A stretch of 64,000 nucleotides of DNA from Microbacterium soli (GTDB taxonomy: Bacteria; Actinomycetota; Actinomycetes; Actinomycetales; Microbacteriaceae): NCBI RefSeq assembly GCF_039539005.1, contig NZ_BAABCP010000002.1:62001-126000 (forward strand). Direction: 5' to 3'. This document shows positions 17,619-26,081 of this stretch, piece by piece. Each line of letters opens with the position of its first letter. Within the stretch, counting starts at the first letter, position 1. Under the pieces are notes generated by a model. It did no database searches, had not been told where the DNA came from, and was given only the letters and a program-made list of their open reading frames with translations. The position numbers and the translations under genes were made by a program.

Positions 17619-18449
17619 TCAGTCCTCGGAGTCCGGGCGCCGGACGGGTGCGGGCTCGGGACGCTTGGCGACGATGTGATCCCCGGAGGACTGGTGGCGC
17701 AGCCTGCGCAGCACCCAGGGCACGAGGTGCTCGCGCGCCCAGCCGATGTCGTCGGCTCGGGCCTCCCGCCAGGTGCGGGCGGGCAGGGGACCCGGCTGCA
17801 TGGGCTGCAGGTCGTTCGGCACATTCAGCGCACGGAGCACCATGCGGGCGATCTCATGATGACCGAGGGGATTGAAGTGCAGCCGATCGTCGTCGAAGAA
17901 CCGGGGATCCTGCACGACCTTGAGCGCCCACTGGTCGGCGACGATGCAGTCGTACCGCTCCGCGATCGCGCGGACGTTCTCGTTGTAGATGGCGACCTTG
18001 CCGCGGAACGGGCGGAAGACCGGTGTGAAAGCGGTGTCGATGCCGGTGAACAGGATGACGGCCGCGCCCGTGGAGGAGAGCCGTGCCACGGCGCCCTCGA
18101 GCTGCTGGGCGATCTCGTCGGGGTCCGTGCCGGGGCGGATCACGTCGTTCCCACCCGCGCAGATCGAGATGAGGTCGGGATTGAGGGCGACTGCCGGCTC
18201 GATCTGGTCGGCGACGATCTGACCGATCAGCTTCCCTCGCACCGCGAGGTTGGCATACGCGAAGTCCTCGACGTCTCTGGACAGGACCTCGGCGACGCGA
18301 TCCGCCCAGCCGCGATGCCCATCGGGTTCTGCGGGGTCGGGGTCTCCGATGCCCTCGGTGAAGGAGTCCCCGACGGCGACGAAACGTCGCCACGGGTGCG
18401 GGCCCTCATTCGGGACGAATGGGGTGCGGGACGAATCCTGGTCGACCAT
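17619..18449 (-). CDS. SGNH/GDSL hydrolase
   Basis: A 276-residue lipase/esterase of the SGNH class. Block I is FVAVGDSFTEGIGD (nucleophile Ser), block II ANLAVRGK (Gly), block III ICAGGNDVIRPG (Asn), block V DDRLHFNPLGHHEIA (Asp and His). A basic C-terminal extension of about 60 residues has no recognised domain. There is no signal peptide, so it is probably cytoplasmic. The start is chosen for AGGAG 6 nt upstream of the ATG. A paralog is at 49257-50012. Confidence 0.87.
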   Translation of the reverse strand: MVDQDSSRTPFVPNEGPHPWRRFVAVGDSFTEGIGDPDPAEPDGHRGWADRVAEVLSRDVEDFAYANLAVRGKLIGQIVADQIEPAVALNPDLISICAGGNDVIRPGTDPDEIAQQLEGAVARLSSTGAAVILFTGIDTAFTPVFRPFRGKVAIYNENVRAIAERYDCIVADQWALKVVQDPRFFDDDRLHFNPLGHHEIARMVLRALNVPNDLQPMQPGPLPARTWREARADDIGWAREHLVPWVLRRLRHQSSGDHIVAKRPEPAPVRRPDSED

Positions 18450-18562
18450 CGTGTGCTCCTTCGACTTCTCCGCGCCGCTCGTGGCGGCACCGGTGAGAGC
18501 ATACTCGCGGTGCGGGGGCACTGCGCCGATCAGCGTCTGCGGTCTGGATTATCGTTGACTCG

Positions 18563-20302
18563 ATGCTCTCCCCGTCCTTCCCCCAGCGCGCCCCGTGGGG
18601 GACCGCGGACAAGCTCCGAGCCTGGCAGCGGGAGGCGCTCGAGGAGTATTACCGGGTGGACCAGCGGGATTTCCTCGTCGCCGCGACGCCCGGCGCGGGG
18701 AAGACGACCTTCGCGCTGACGCTCGCCGTCGAGCTCCTGCGGATGGGCGAGGTGAATCGGGTGATCGTGGTCGCCCCGACCGAGCATCTGAAGACGCAGT
18801 GGGCGGATGCGGCGGCGCGCGTGAGCATCCGTCTGGACCCGCGTTTCCGCAACAGCCACTGGGCGCCCTCCCGGCAGTATCACGGGGTGGTGGTGACCTA
18901 TGCGCAGGTCGCCGCGCGCTCCAGCGTGCACCGGCATCTGACGGAGGATGCGAAGACGCTGGTCATCCTCGACGAGGTCCACCACGGCGGCGACGCTCTC
19001 AGCTGGGGCGATGCGATCCGTGATGCCTACGGCCCGGCACGCAGGCGGCTGCTGCTGTCGGGGACGCCGTTCCGCAGCGACACCGCGCCGATCCCGTTCG
19101 TGCAGTACCTGCCCGATGAATCCGGAGCGCGCGTCTCCCGCACCGACTACAGCTACGGATACGGTCGTGCACTCGCCGACGGCGTCGTGCGCCCGGTCCT
19201 GTTCCACATGTACTCGGGGAAGATGCGCTGGCGCACCAGCGCGGGGGACGAACTGGAGGCGCATCTCGGTCAGGACAACACGAAGGACGTGACCTCCCAG
19301 GCCTGGCGCACGGCGCTGGATCCGGAGGGGGAGTGGATGCCCGCGGTGCTGTCCGCTGCGGATCGCCGCCTCACGGAGATCCGGCGCCACATTCCGGATG
19401 CCGGAGGGCTGGTGCTCGCCACCGATCAGACCGTGGCGCGCGCCTATGCGGCGATCCTGCACCGGATGACCGGCGAGCAGCCCTCCGTCGTGCTCTCCGA
19501 CGACAGCTCGGGATCGGAGCGCATCGACAGGTTCAGCCAGAGCACCCGGCGCTGGATGGTCGCGGTGCGGATGGTCTCGGAGGGTGTGGACGTCCCGCGG
19601 CTCGCCGTCGGAGTCTACGCGACGTCCTCCTCGACGCCGCTGTTCTTCGCGCAGGCGATCGGCCGCTTCGTGCGAGCTCGTCGCCGCGGTGAGGCAGCCA
19701 GCGTGTTCCTGCCGAATGTCCCGGTGCTGATGACTCTGGCGAACGAGATGGAGCGGGAGCGCGACCATGCGCTGGATCGGGTGGGCAAGGATGACGACGG
19801 CCTGGACGACTCGTTGCTGGAGAGCGCGAACCGTGAGGAGGATGCCTCGGATGCGCTGACGCAGGAGTTCAGCTATCAGGCGATCTCCTCGTTGGCACAC
19901 TTCGACAGGGTCGTCTTCGAGGGACACGAGTTCGGCCAGCTCGCCGAACCCGGCACCCCCGAGGAGGAGGAGTTCATCGGTCTGCCGGGACTGCTCGACC
20001 CCGAGCACGTCCACGAGCTGCTCATGCAGCGCCAGGCCCGGCAGAGTCGGCTCAGACAGGAGCGAGAGGCCGCCGAGCCGGAGCGGGAGACGACGCTGCC
20101 CGCGCCTCTGCACCGCACGCTGCGTGAACAGCGCCAGCTCCTCAACAGTCTGGTCGGGCTGTACGCGCGTCAGAGCGGCCAGCCGCACGGAGCCGTGCAC
20201 GCCGAACTGCGCCGCACCTGCGGAGGGCCGGCGGTCGCACAGGCGACGGTGACCCAGCTGCAATCCCGCATCGACCTGCTGCGCAAGCGCGTGCGCGCCT
20301 GA
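18563..20302 (+). CDS. DEAD/DEAH-box (DEVH) superfamily 2 helicase
   Basis: A 579-residue SF2 helicase. Motif I is TPGAGKTTFA near residues 42-51, Ia VVAPTEHLKTQW, II LDEVHHGGD, III LSGTPFRSD, V VRMVSEGVDVP and VI FAQAIGRFVRARRRG. A charged C-terminal region of about 150 residues follows, with a coiled-coil-like RQARQSRLRQEREAAE stretch. It resembles the helicase subunits of restriction enzymes but stands alone, with no nuclease or methylase nearby. TATCGT lies 7 nt before the ATG, suggesting a leaderless mRNA. Its role is unknown; DNA repair is plausible. Confidence 0.88.
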   Translation: MLSPSFPQRAPWGTADKLRAWQREALEEYYRVDQRDFLVAATPGAGKTTFALTLAVELLRMGEVNRVIVVAPTEHLKTQWADAAARVSIRLDPRFRNSHWAPSRQYHGVVVTYAQVAARSSVHRHLTEDAKTLVILDEVHHGGDALSWGDAIRDAYGPARRRLLLSGTPFRSDTAPIPFVQYLPDESGARVSRTDYSYGYGRALADGVVRPVLFHMYSGKMRWRTSAGDELEAHLGQDNTKDVTSQAWRTALDPEGEWMPAVLSAADRRLTEIRRHIPDAGGLVLATDQTVARAYAAILHRMTGEQPSVVLSDDSSGSERIDRFSQSTRRWMVAVRMVSEGVDVPRLAVGVYATSSSTPLFFAQAIGRFVRARRRGEAASVFLPNVPVLMTLANEMERERDHALDRVGKDDDGLDDSLLESANREEDASDALTQEFSYQAISSLAHFDRVVFEGHEFGQLAEPGTPEEEEFIGLPGLLDPEHVHELLMQRQARQSRLRQEREAAEPERETTLPAPLHRTLREQRQLLNSLVGLYARQSGQPHGAVHAELRRTCGGPAVAQATVTQLQSRIDLLRKRVRA

Positions 20303-20500
20303 GGCCCGCAACTCGCCTCTCACCGCTCACCTCGGCTGCGTGTTCGTGTCACGTCGGCCGAAGCAGAGGCGCTGTGACTGCCGAGCAGGCGTCGGAAGGG
20401 CGGTTTTGGGGCATCCGAAAAGCTGTCAATCCGCGTCCTGGTGCGGATCGCGCACTGCTGTCCGGATACGGTGGAATGTCAGTCGGAGACCGGAGGATGG

Positions 20501-21589
20501 ATGTCGGAGAGCGCAGTGCCCACGGAAGCGGATCGCAGGCAGTGGGCGCGCTACCTGGTCGAGGAGCGTGCGGAGGGGGCCGTCTACTCCCGCCTGGCCG
20601 GACGTCGGGAGGGCGAGGAGCGGGAGATCCTGCTCGGGCTGGCTGATGCGGAGCGTCGGCACGAGCAGCACTGGCTCACCCTGCTCGGCGGCGAAGAACC
20701 CGCGCGGCTCCCGAAGGCGGGGCTCCGGTCACGGATGCTGGGCTGGATGGCGGGTCGTTTCGGGTCGATCTTCGTGCTCGCGCTCGCGCAGAGCGCGGAG
20801 GCGCGCTCACCGTACGACGCCGAAGTGCACGCGACAGCGGCGATGCGCGCCGACGAGAAGGTCCATCATGAGGTGGTCCGGGGTCTTGCCGCCCGTGGCC
20901 GGCGGCGGCTGTCCGGATCGTTCCGCGCCGCGGTGTTCGGCGCCAATGACGGGCTGGTCTCGAACCTCGCGCTGGTGCTGGGGATCGGTGCGACGGGTGT
21001 CGGGTCCGGACTGGTCCTGTTCAGCGGCATCGCGGGTCTGCTCGCCGGCGCGCTGTCGATGGGGGCGGGCGAGTTCGTGTCGGTGCGGTCGCAGCGCGAG
21101 CTCCTGGCATCGACCGAGGAGAGCGGGGATGCGGATGCCGCTGCGGGCGACCTGGACATCGACGAGAACGAACTGGCGCTGGTGTATCGCGCGCGAGGCA
21201 TGAGCGAGCAGGAGTCGCTGGCCCGCGCGACACGAGTCGTCGCGGCGGCGCAGGCCGGCATCCGTCGTGATGTCACCGGTCCGATCGGCGTGCACGGCGA
21301 CCACGACATCGTCGGCAGGGATTGGACGGCAGCGCTGTCCAGCTTCCTGCTGTTCGCCTCCGGCGCGATCGTGCCCGTGCTGCCGTGGCTGTTCGGGATG
21401 TCGGGAACCGGGGCCATCATCCTCGCCCTCGTCCTGGTCGGCGTCGCGTTGCTGGGCACCGGCGCGATGGTCGGCATCCTCTCCGGCGGGCCGCCGCTCA
21501 AGCGCGCGCTGCGGCAGCTCGCGATCGGTTTCGGGGCCGCGGCCGTGACGTATGCCCTGGGCCTGGTCTTCGGCGTCGGCGCGGTGTGA
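20501..21589 (+). CDS. erythrin-VIT family iron/manganese transporter (MbfA-like)
   Basis: A 362-residue fusion. The N-terminal rubrerythrin/ferritin-like domain (about 1-140) has Glu and ExxH-type ligands in VEERAEGAVYSRL and DAERRHEQHW. The C-terminal VIT1/CCC1 membrane domain starts at AAVFGANDGLVSNLALVLG and includes GALSMGAGEFVSVRSQRE; five hydrophobic helices are visible. MbfA proteins of this layout export iron and protect against iron/peroxide stress. GGAGGATGG precedes the ATG. About 200 bp upstream hold no gene that I can see. Confidence 0.9.
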   Translation: MSESAVPTEADRRQWARYLVEERAEGAVYSRLAGRREGEEREILLGLADAERRHEQHWLTLLGGEEPARLPKAGLRSRMLGWMAGRFGSIFVLALAQSAEARSPYDAEVHATAAMRADEKVHHEVVRGLAARGRRRLSGSFRAAVFGANDGLVSNLALVLGIGATGVGSGLVLFSGIAGLLAGALSMGAGEFVSVRSQRELLASTEESGDADAAAGDLDIDENELALVYRARGMSEQESLARATRVVAAAQAGIRRDVTGPIGVHGDHDIVGRDWTAALSSFLLFASGAIVPVLPWLFGMSGTGAIILALVLVGVALLGTGAMVGILSGGPPLKRALRQLAIGFGAAAVTYALGLVFGVGAV

Positions 21590-21612
21590 GCATCCGGTGA
21601 CCGCGGAGGGCG

Positions 21613-21628
21613 GACGGGCGCGCCCGTC
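21613..21628. terminator. palindrome at convergent gene ends
   Basis: GACGGGCGCGCCCGTC is a perfect 16-bp palindrome between the VIT-family gene (stop 21589) and the convergent TetR gene. It overlaps the last base pairs of the TetR stop codon and could terminate both transcripts. Confidence 0.45.
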
Positions 21629-22169
21629 AGGGCCGCGGCGCGAGCAGACCTGAGATCAGGACATCCTGCAGCAGCTCGCGGTCCTCGCCGTCCCCCAGGC
21701 GCACCGCGTGCTCGATGCCGCACACGAGACGCAGCACCGACGAGACCGTCAGCTCGTCGCGCACCTGCCCGTGCGCGATGGCGGCGTCCAGCGCCTGTGC
21801 CGCGCAGCGGTGGAGCTCTTCCCGCAGCGCGGACACCTCCTCGGACGCATCCGGGGCGGTGAGGACGGCCTGCAGACCCTCGTGAGCGAGCTGCGCACTC
21901 GTTCCGGCGCGGATCAGGTCGGTGAACGCTGAGGCGGGGTCGTCGGACTGCGCAGCCCGACGGGCGCTCTCGACGAGCTGTTCGAGCGGTTCCCGGTGCA
22001 GGGCCTCCAGCAGCGCGGTCACGGTCGGGAAATGGCGGTACACCGTGCCGACGCCGACGCCGGCGTCACGTGCCAGATCGTTGAGCCGCAGGTCGACGAG
22101 GGGCACCCTTCGTGCTGCGTCGAGAATGCGCTCTCGGGAGCGCGCTGCGTCGGAGCGGAGCTGATTCAC
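21627..22169 (-). CDS. TetR family transcriptional regulator
   Basis: A 180-residue TetR protein. The HTH is LNDLARDAGVGVGTVYRHFPTVTALLEAL, and the C-terminal domain resembles SBP-type TetR ligand domains. The GTG at 22169 begins directly before NQLRSDAARSRERIL, the usual N-terminus; the longer frame upstream runs through the operator region. It is divergent from an SDR gene with a palindrome between, so it probably represses that gene and itself. Confidence 0.87.
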   Translation of the reverse strand: MNQLRSDAARSRERILDAARRVPLVDLRLNDLARDAGVGVGTVYRHFPTVTALLEALHREPLEQLVESARRAAQSDDPASAFTDLIRAGTSAQLAHEGLQAVLTAPDASEEVSALREELHRCAAQALDAAIAHGQVRDELTVSSVLRLVCGIEHAVRLGDGEDRELLQDVLISGLLAPRP

Positions 22170-22181
22170 AGCGTCATGATA

Positions 22182-22204
22182 CCTAATCGGATGACATATC
22201 CGGT
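22182..22204. promoter_or_regulatory. TetR operator candidate for the regulator/SDR pair
   Basis: TAATCGGAT (22182-22190), 5-bp spacer GACAT, ATCCGGTTA (22196-22204): 9-bp arms with one mismatch. It lies 12 bp before the TetR start and 44 bp before the SDR ATG. Confidence 0.6.
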
Positions 22205-22248
22205 TACAGTGAATAAAACGGATCATTCATCCACTTACAGGAGAACCC

Positions 22249-23172
22249 ATGAACTGGAACCCGAACGCACTGCCCGATCTGTCGGGCCAGGTGCATGCCG
22301 TCACCGGCTCGACCGGCGGGATCGGCTACTTCGCGGCCGAGCAGCTGGCCTCCGCCGGCGCGGAGGTGGTGCTCGTCTCGCGATCCGAGGAACGGATGCA
22401 GCACACGCAGGAGGTGCTCCGCTCTCACGTACCCGGGGCATCGGTCCGCTCGGTCCGTCTGGATCTCACCTCCCTCGACTCCGTCGCCGCCGCCGGTGCC
22501 GCGCTGGCGGAGCTCCCGCGGCTGGACGGCGTCTTCCTCAACGGCGGGCCCATGAACTTCTCCACGCGCGCGCGCACGCACGACGGGCTGCCGCTCATGG
22601 TCGGAGCCCACATGATCGCCAACGCGGCCCTGGCGATGGCGCTGCTGCCGCGTCTGGCTCGACAGGACCTCGGCCATTCGGCCCGCATCGTTCACGCGTC
22701 CACAGGATTCGTGACCAGGTTCGGGATGTCCGTGACCGACCTCGAGAAGACCCCGCGCACGGGGGTGGGCGCTTACACCAAGGCGAAGACGGCGACGGAG
22801 GTGTTCGCCCACGAGCTCGATCGGCGTCTCCGTGCGGCGGGCCTTCCGGTGTCCTCGATCATCACTCGTCCTGGAGTGGGGGTGGACGCGAAGACTCCGT
22901 CGCGACAGGGGATCAGTGGTGACGGCGTGCGGCGCCGGCGCAACCCGTTCACACCATGGGCGCAGGGCAAGGACGCCGCGGCGTGGTCGGGTGTGAGAGC
23001 CCTTTCGGACCCGGACGCTGAGGGAGGCGACTATTTCGCGCCGCGGGAGGGCATGCGCGGCGCGCCTGTCCTCGTGGCCTCCGATCCGCGCACGCGCACG
23101 CCGGAGCCCGGTGTCGCCCAGCGGGTGTGGGGTCGCGTCCTGGAGCTGTCCGGGGTTCACGCGGTGGTGTGA
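22249..23172 (+). CDS. short-chain dehydrogenase/reductase
   Basis: A 307-residue SDR. The NAD(P) loop is TGSTGGIGYF near residue 19, the position usually occupied by NNAG reads LNGGP, and the catalytic pair is Y-T-K-A-K in GAYTKAKTA. Beyond about residue 230 it has a C-terminal extension unlike classical 250-residue SDRs; the layout is closer to retinol-dehydrogenase/protochlorophyllide-reductase types. The substrate is unknown. AGGAG lies 6 nt before the ATG, and control is probably by the divergent TetR. Confidence 0.86.
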   Translation: MNWNPNALPDLSGQVHAVTGSTGGIGYFAAEQLASAGAEVVLVSRSEERMQHTQEVLRSHVPGASVRSVRLDLTSLDSVAAAGAALAELPRLDGVFLNGGPMNFSTRARTHDGLPLMVGAHMIANAALAMALLPRLARQDLGHSARIVHASTGFVTRFGMSVTDLEKTPRTGVGAYTKAKTATEVFAHELDRRLRAAGLPVSSIITRPGVGVDAKTPSRQGISGDGVRRRRNPFTPWAQGKDAAAWSGVRALSDPDAEGGDYFAPREGMRGAPVLVASDPRTRTPEPGVAQRVWGRVLELSGVHAVV

Positions 23173-23201
23173 GGGCGGATCATCGCCCTCACACCACCGC
23201 G
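23160..23201. terminator. 18-bp perfect inverted repeat across both convergent stop codons
   Basis: The arm from CGCGGTGG to AGGGCG (23160-23177) is repeated exactly in inverse orientation at 23184-23201, with a 6-nt loop, GATCAT. It contains the stop codons of both flanking genes, so both proteins end in Ala-Val-Val. It is a strong bidirectional terminator candidate. Confidence 0.8.
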
Positions 23202-24364
23202 TCACCGGGGTGATGCGCTGGGGCGAGACGCGAGGGAGTCGGAGCCGCCCAGTCCTGCATGCGACGGCTCAGCCCGCTGAGGACCGCGCCGGGCGTGAGC
23301 CTCAGCGCGGCATCACGCAGGCTCGCCGACAGGCGTCCTTCCGCCTGCGCCACGCGGCCGGCCATTCGCGAGCGCCGGGCGATCGCACGGGTCCGCTGCC
23401 GCCGCAGTCGCGAATAGTCGGCCAGCGCGGTGTCGAGCCCACCCTCACCGCACCCTCTCAGCAGGACGGCGAGGGTCGCGGCGTCCTCGATCGCCTGTCC
23501 CGCGCCCTGCCCGAGGTTCGGGGTCATCGCGTGGGCGGCATCGCCCAGCAGCGCTGTGCGTCCGCGGACGAACGACGGGAGCGGCTCGGCGAGGTCGTGG
23601 AGATCGTGTCGAATGACCGCTCCTGCCGGGGTCGCACGGACGCAGGCAGGGATGGGATCATGCCAGTCTTCGAACAGGCGGAGGACGGTCCCGTGCTCGT
23701 CCTCGAACCTCGTGCCCGCGGGAGCGTTCGCCGTCGCGAACCAGTAGATCCGGCCGTCGCGCAGCGGCACGACACCGAAGATCCGACCACGGCCCCAGGT
23801 CTCGCCGGCCTCCTCGCGGATGTCGACGGGCTCGGCCGTGATACCCCGCCAGGCCGTGCATCCCGCGTAGCGGAGGCCCGTGTCGAGGCCGAGGCCGGTG
23901 CGCGTTCGACTGCGGATGCCGTCCGCCGCGACGACGAGGTCGAACTCCTCGAACTCGCCGCCCGCCGCGACACGGGGCGAGCCGTCCGAGGGCACGGTGG
24001 CCGTCCTGCCGGTCCGCACGGTGGTCGGCGCGAGCTGGTCGATGAGAGCACGATGCAGTTGCGCGCGGTGGATGCTGCGCATGGACGCGACGGCACTCGG
24101 GGGAAGCGTGGTCAGCCATGCACCCGAAGGCGTCCGCTGACCCGCGCGCATCGTCGCGATGGTGCTGCTCGAGACGTCGCGGACGGCATCACCGAGCCCC
24201 AGGATGTCGAGGGCGGCGAACGCGTTGCCGAAGAGCGTCAATCCGGCACCGGCGGGATCCGACGACCGCCGGCGCTCGAAGACCGTCACCTCATGGCCAT
24301 CGGCCTGCGTTCCGGCGGCGAAGACGAGCCCGCCGACCCCTGCACCGATCACCGCGATGCGCAT
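23189..24364 (-). CDS. FAD-dependent monooxygenase
   Basis: A 391-residue flavin hydroxylase. The Rossmann GxGxxG is IAVIGAGVGGL at the N-terminus, the DG motif is LVVAADGIRSRTR, and the GD motif is ALLGDAAHAMTPNLGQGAGQAIED, together defining PHBH-type group A monooxygenases. The substrate is unknown. The ATG at 24364 has AGGAG 7 nt upstream and gives the standard N-terminus. An ATG at 24385, 6 nt after a TAGCGT box, would add seven residues if the mRNA is leaderless. Confidence 0.88.
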   Translation of the reverse strand: MRIAVIGAGVGGLVFAAGTQADGHEVTVFERRRSSDPAGAGLTLFGNAFAALDILGLGDAVRDVSSSTIATMRAGQRTPSGAWLTTLPPSAVASMRSIHRAQLHRALIDQLAPTTVRTGRTATVPSDGSPRVAAGGEFEEFDLVVAADGIRSRTRTGLGLDTGLRYAGCTAWRGITAEPVDIREEAGETWGRGRIFGVVPLRDGRIYWFATANAPAGTRFEDEHGTVLRLFEDWHDPIPACVRATPAGAVIRHDLHDLAEPLPSFVRGRTALLGDAAHAMTPNLGQGAGQAIEDAATLAVLLRGCGEGGLDTALADYSRLRRQRTRAIARRSRMAGRVAQAEGRLSASLRDAALRLTPGAVLSGLSRRMQDWAAPTPSRLAPAHHPGDAVV

Positions 24365-24496
24365 GGCGGCTCCTGACCCTCCCATGCCCCAACGCTACCG
24401 GCACCCGGCACGCACCGGCGCTCGGCCGCCCGGCTGTTCGATCGCTTCTCCGTCAGCGTCGGCCAGCCGTCGCGCTTCTTCTCGTGCCTGGAACGG

Positions 24497-24543
24497 GATC
24501 AGCCCCTGACCCGGAGTCTGGAACTCCTGATCAGAGGCTGATC
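24497..24543 (-). terminator. hairpin downstream of tRNA-Leu(GAG)
   Basis: GATCAGCCCCTGA (24497-24509) and TCAGAGGCTGATC (24531-24543) pair with one mismatch across a 21-nt loop, 9 bp past the 3' end of the tRNA gene. The remaining upstream space to the monooxygenase gene shows no coding signal. Confidence 0.45.
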
Positions 24544-24551
24544 TCACGACG

Positions 24552-24636
24552 TGCGCGAGGGGGGACTTGAACCCCCACGCCCTATGCGGGCACTAGCACC
24601 TCAAGCTAGCGCGTCTACCTATTCCGCCACCCGCGC
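24552..24636 (-). tRNA. tRNA-Leu(GAG)
   Basis: Class II tRNA on the minus strand: acceptor GCGCGGG/CTCGCGC with one G-T pair, anticodon stem CTAGC/GCTAG around loop TTGAGGT (anticodon GAG), a long variable arm GCCCGCATAGGGC, and T-arm GGGGGTTCAAGTCCCCC. Discriminator A; no CCA encoded. Confidence 0.96.
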
Positions 24637-24737
24637 AATGGTCGTTGCCGACCGAAGAACGACTCTAGCACGGCATGAACCGTGGCACGAAACGATCCGA
24701 CGCTCGGGCGTGGCACGCTCTTCGATAGCCTGAGCAC

Positions 24738-26033
24738 ATGTCAGATTCGCCCCTGCCCGAAGTCGCACGGATCGCTCGCGACCTCATCCGCATCGACACG
24801 TCCAACCACGGCGGCGGCAGGTCCGAAGGGGAGCGGGAGGCGGCGGAGTACGTGGGCGCCCATCTGGAGTCTCTGGGGCTGGAGCCCGAGTACTACGAGC
24901 CCCTCCCGCGGCGGACGAACGTGATGGCACGCGTGCCCGGTCGCGATCCCCGGCGCCCCGCTCTCGTCGTGCACGGACACCTCGATGTGGTGCCGGCCGT
25001 GGCCGAAGAGTGGAGCGTCGACCCGTTCGCCGGAGTCGTGCGGGACGGCATGCTGTGGGGGAGGGGCGCCGTGGACATGAAGAACATGGACGCCATGATC
25101 CTCACCGCCGTTGCGGATCTGCTGCGTGCGGGCGAGCAGCCCGAACGGGACCTCATCCTCGCCTTCTTCGCCGACGAGGAGAACGGCGGCGTCGAGGGCT
25201 CCGGGCTCGTCGTCCGTGATCGACCGGAGTGGTTCGCAGGAGCCACCGAGGCCATCAGCGAGGTCGGCGGCTACTCGATCACCGTGGACGATCACCGCGC
25301 CTACCTGCTGCAGGTGGGTGAGAAGGCGCTGATGTGGCTCCGACTGGTCGCGAAGGGGAGGGCGGGGCACGGCAGCCGGTACCACGAGGAGAACGCGATC
25401 ACGAGGCTCGCCGAGGCGGTCCTGGCCATCGGGCGCACGCGCTGGCCGATCCGGCTGACCCCGACCACCCGGGCCCTGCTCCAGGGGCTCGGCGAGCTGA
25501 GCGGACGCCCTGTCGACGATCCCGACGCACTGGCCGCTGCGGCGGGCCCCGCCGAGGCGTTCCTGCGCTCCACCTTCCGCACGACCGCCAACCCCACGGT
25601 CCTGCAAGCCGGCTACAAGCACAACGTGATCCCCGCCACGGCCGAGGCTCTCGTCGACGTCCGCGTCATCCCCGGCACCGAGGACGACGTCCTCGCACGA
25701 CTCCAGGAGATCGTCGGCGACGACATCGAGATCCAGACCGTCGTGCGCGACATCGGCATGGAGACCCCCTTCAGCGGGAAACTGGTGGATGCCATGGTCG
25801 CCGCCCTCGGTCGTCATGATCCGGGTGTGCCCGTGATCCCGTACCTGCTGGGCGCGGGCACCGACAACAAGGCGCTGGCGTCCCTCGGCATCACGGGCTA
25901 CGGCTTCGCCCCGCTGCGGCTGCCTGCTGATCTGGACTTCACAGGAATGTTCCACGGGGTCGACGAGCGCGTTCCCCTAGAATCGCTTGAGTTCGGCCGT
26001 CGTGTGCTGGCCGATCTGCTGCGCAGCTGCTGA
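24738..26033 (+). CDS. M20 family metallopeptidase
   Basis: A 431-residue dizinc hydrolase. Ligands are in HGHLDVVPA, GRGAVDMKN and the catalytic/ligand Glu pair in FFADEENGG, with the last His in GMFHGVDERVP. A lid domain occupies the middle (LMWLRLVAKGRAGHGSRYHEENA). Members are dipeptidases or acylases such as succinyl-diaminopimelate desuccinylase relatives; this one is of the general M20/M25/M40 type and its substrate is unknown. TAGCCT lies 6 nt upstream of the ATG, so a leaderless start is likely. Confidence 0.9.
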   Translation: MSDSPLPEVARIARDLIRIDTSNHGGGRSEGEREAAEYVGAHLESLGLEPEYYEPLPRRTNVMARVPGRDPRRPALVVHGHLDVVPAVAEEWSVDPFAGVVRDGMLWGRGAVDMKNMDAMILTAVADLLRAGEQPERDLILAFFADEENGGVEGSGLVVRDRPEWFAGATEAISEVGGYSITVDDHRAYLLQVGEKALMWLRLVAKGRAGHGSRYHEENAITRLAEAVLAIGRTRWPIRLTPTTRALLQGLGELSGRPVDDPDALAAAAGPAEAFLRSTFRTTANPTVLQAGYKHNVIPATAEALVDVRVIPGTEDDVLARLQEIVGDDIEIQTVVRDIGMETPFSGKLVDAMVAALGRHDPGVPVIPYLLGAGTDNKALASLGITGYGFAPLRLPADLDFTGMFHGVDERVPLESLEFGRRVLADLLRSC

Positions 26034-26081
26034 GCGGCATCCGTTCTCGGCACACCGCCGCATGATCTCCAGAAAGCACGC

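Noticed and set aside
18563..20302. Restriction-modification or phage-defence island around the DEVH helicase
   Set aside because: No methylase, nuclease, recombinase or other defence gene lies within 10 kb, and GC content does not change.
20303..20500. Small gene between the helicase and the VIT-family gene
   Set aside because: The frames there are shadows of the downstream gene or lack a ribosome binding site. Best read as a promoter region.
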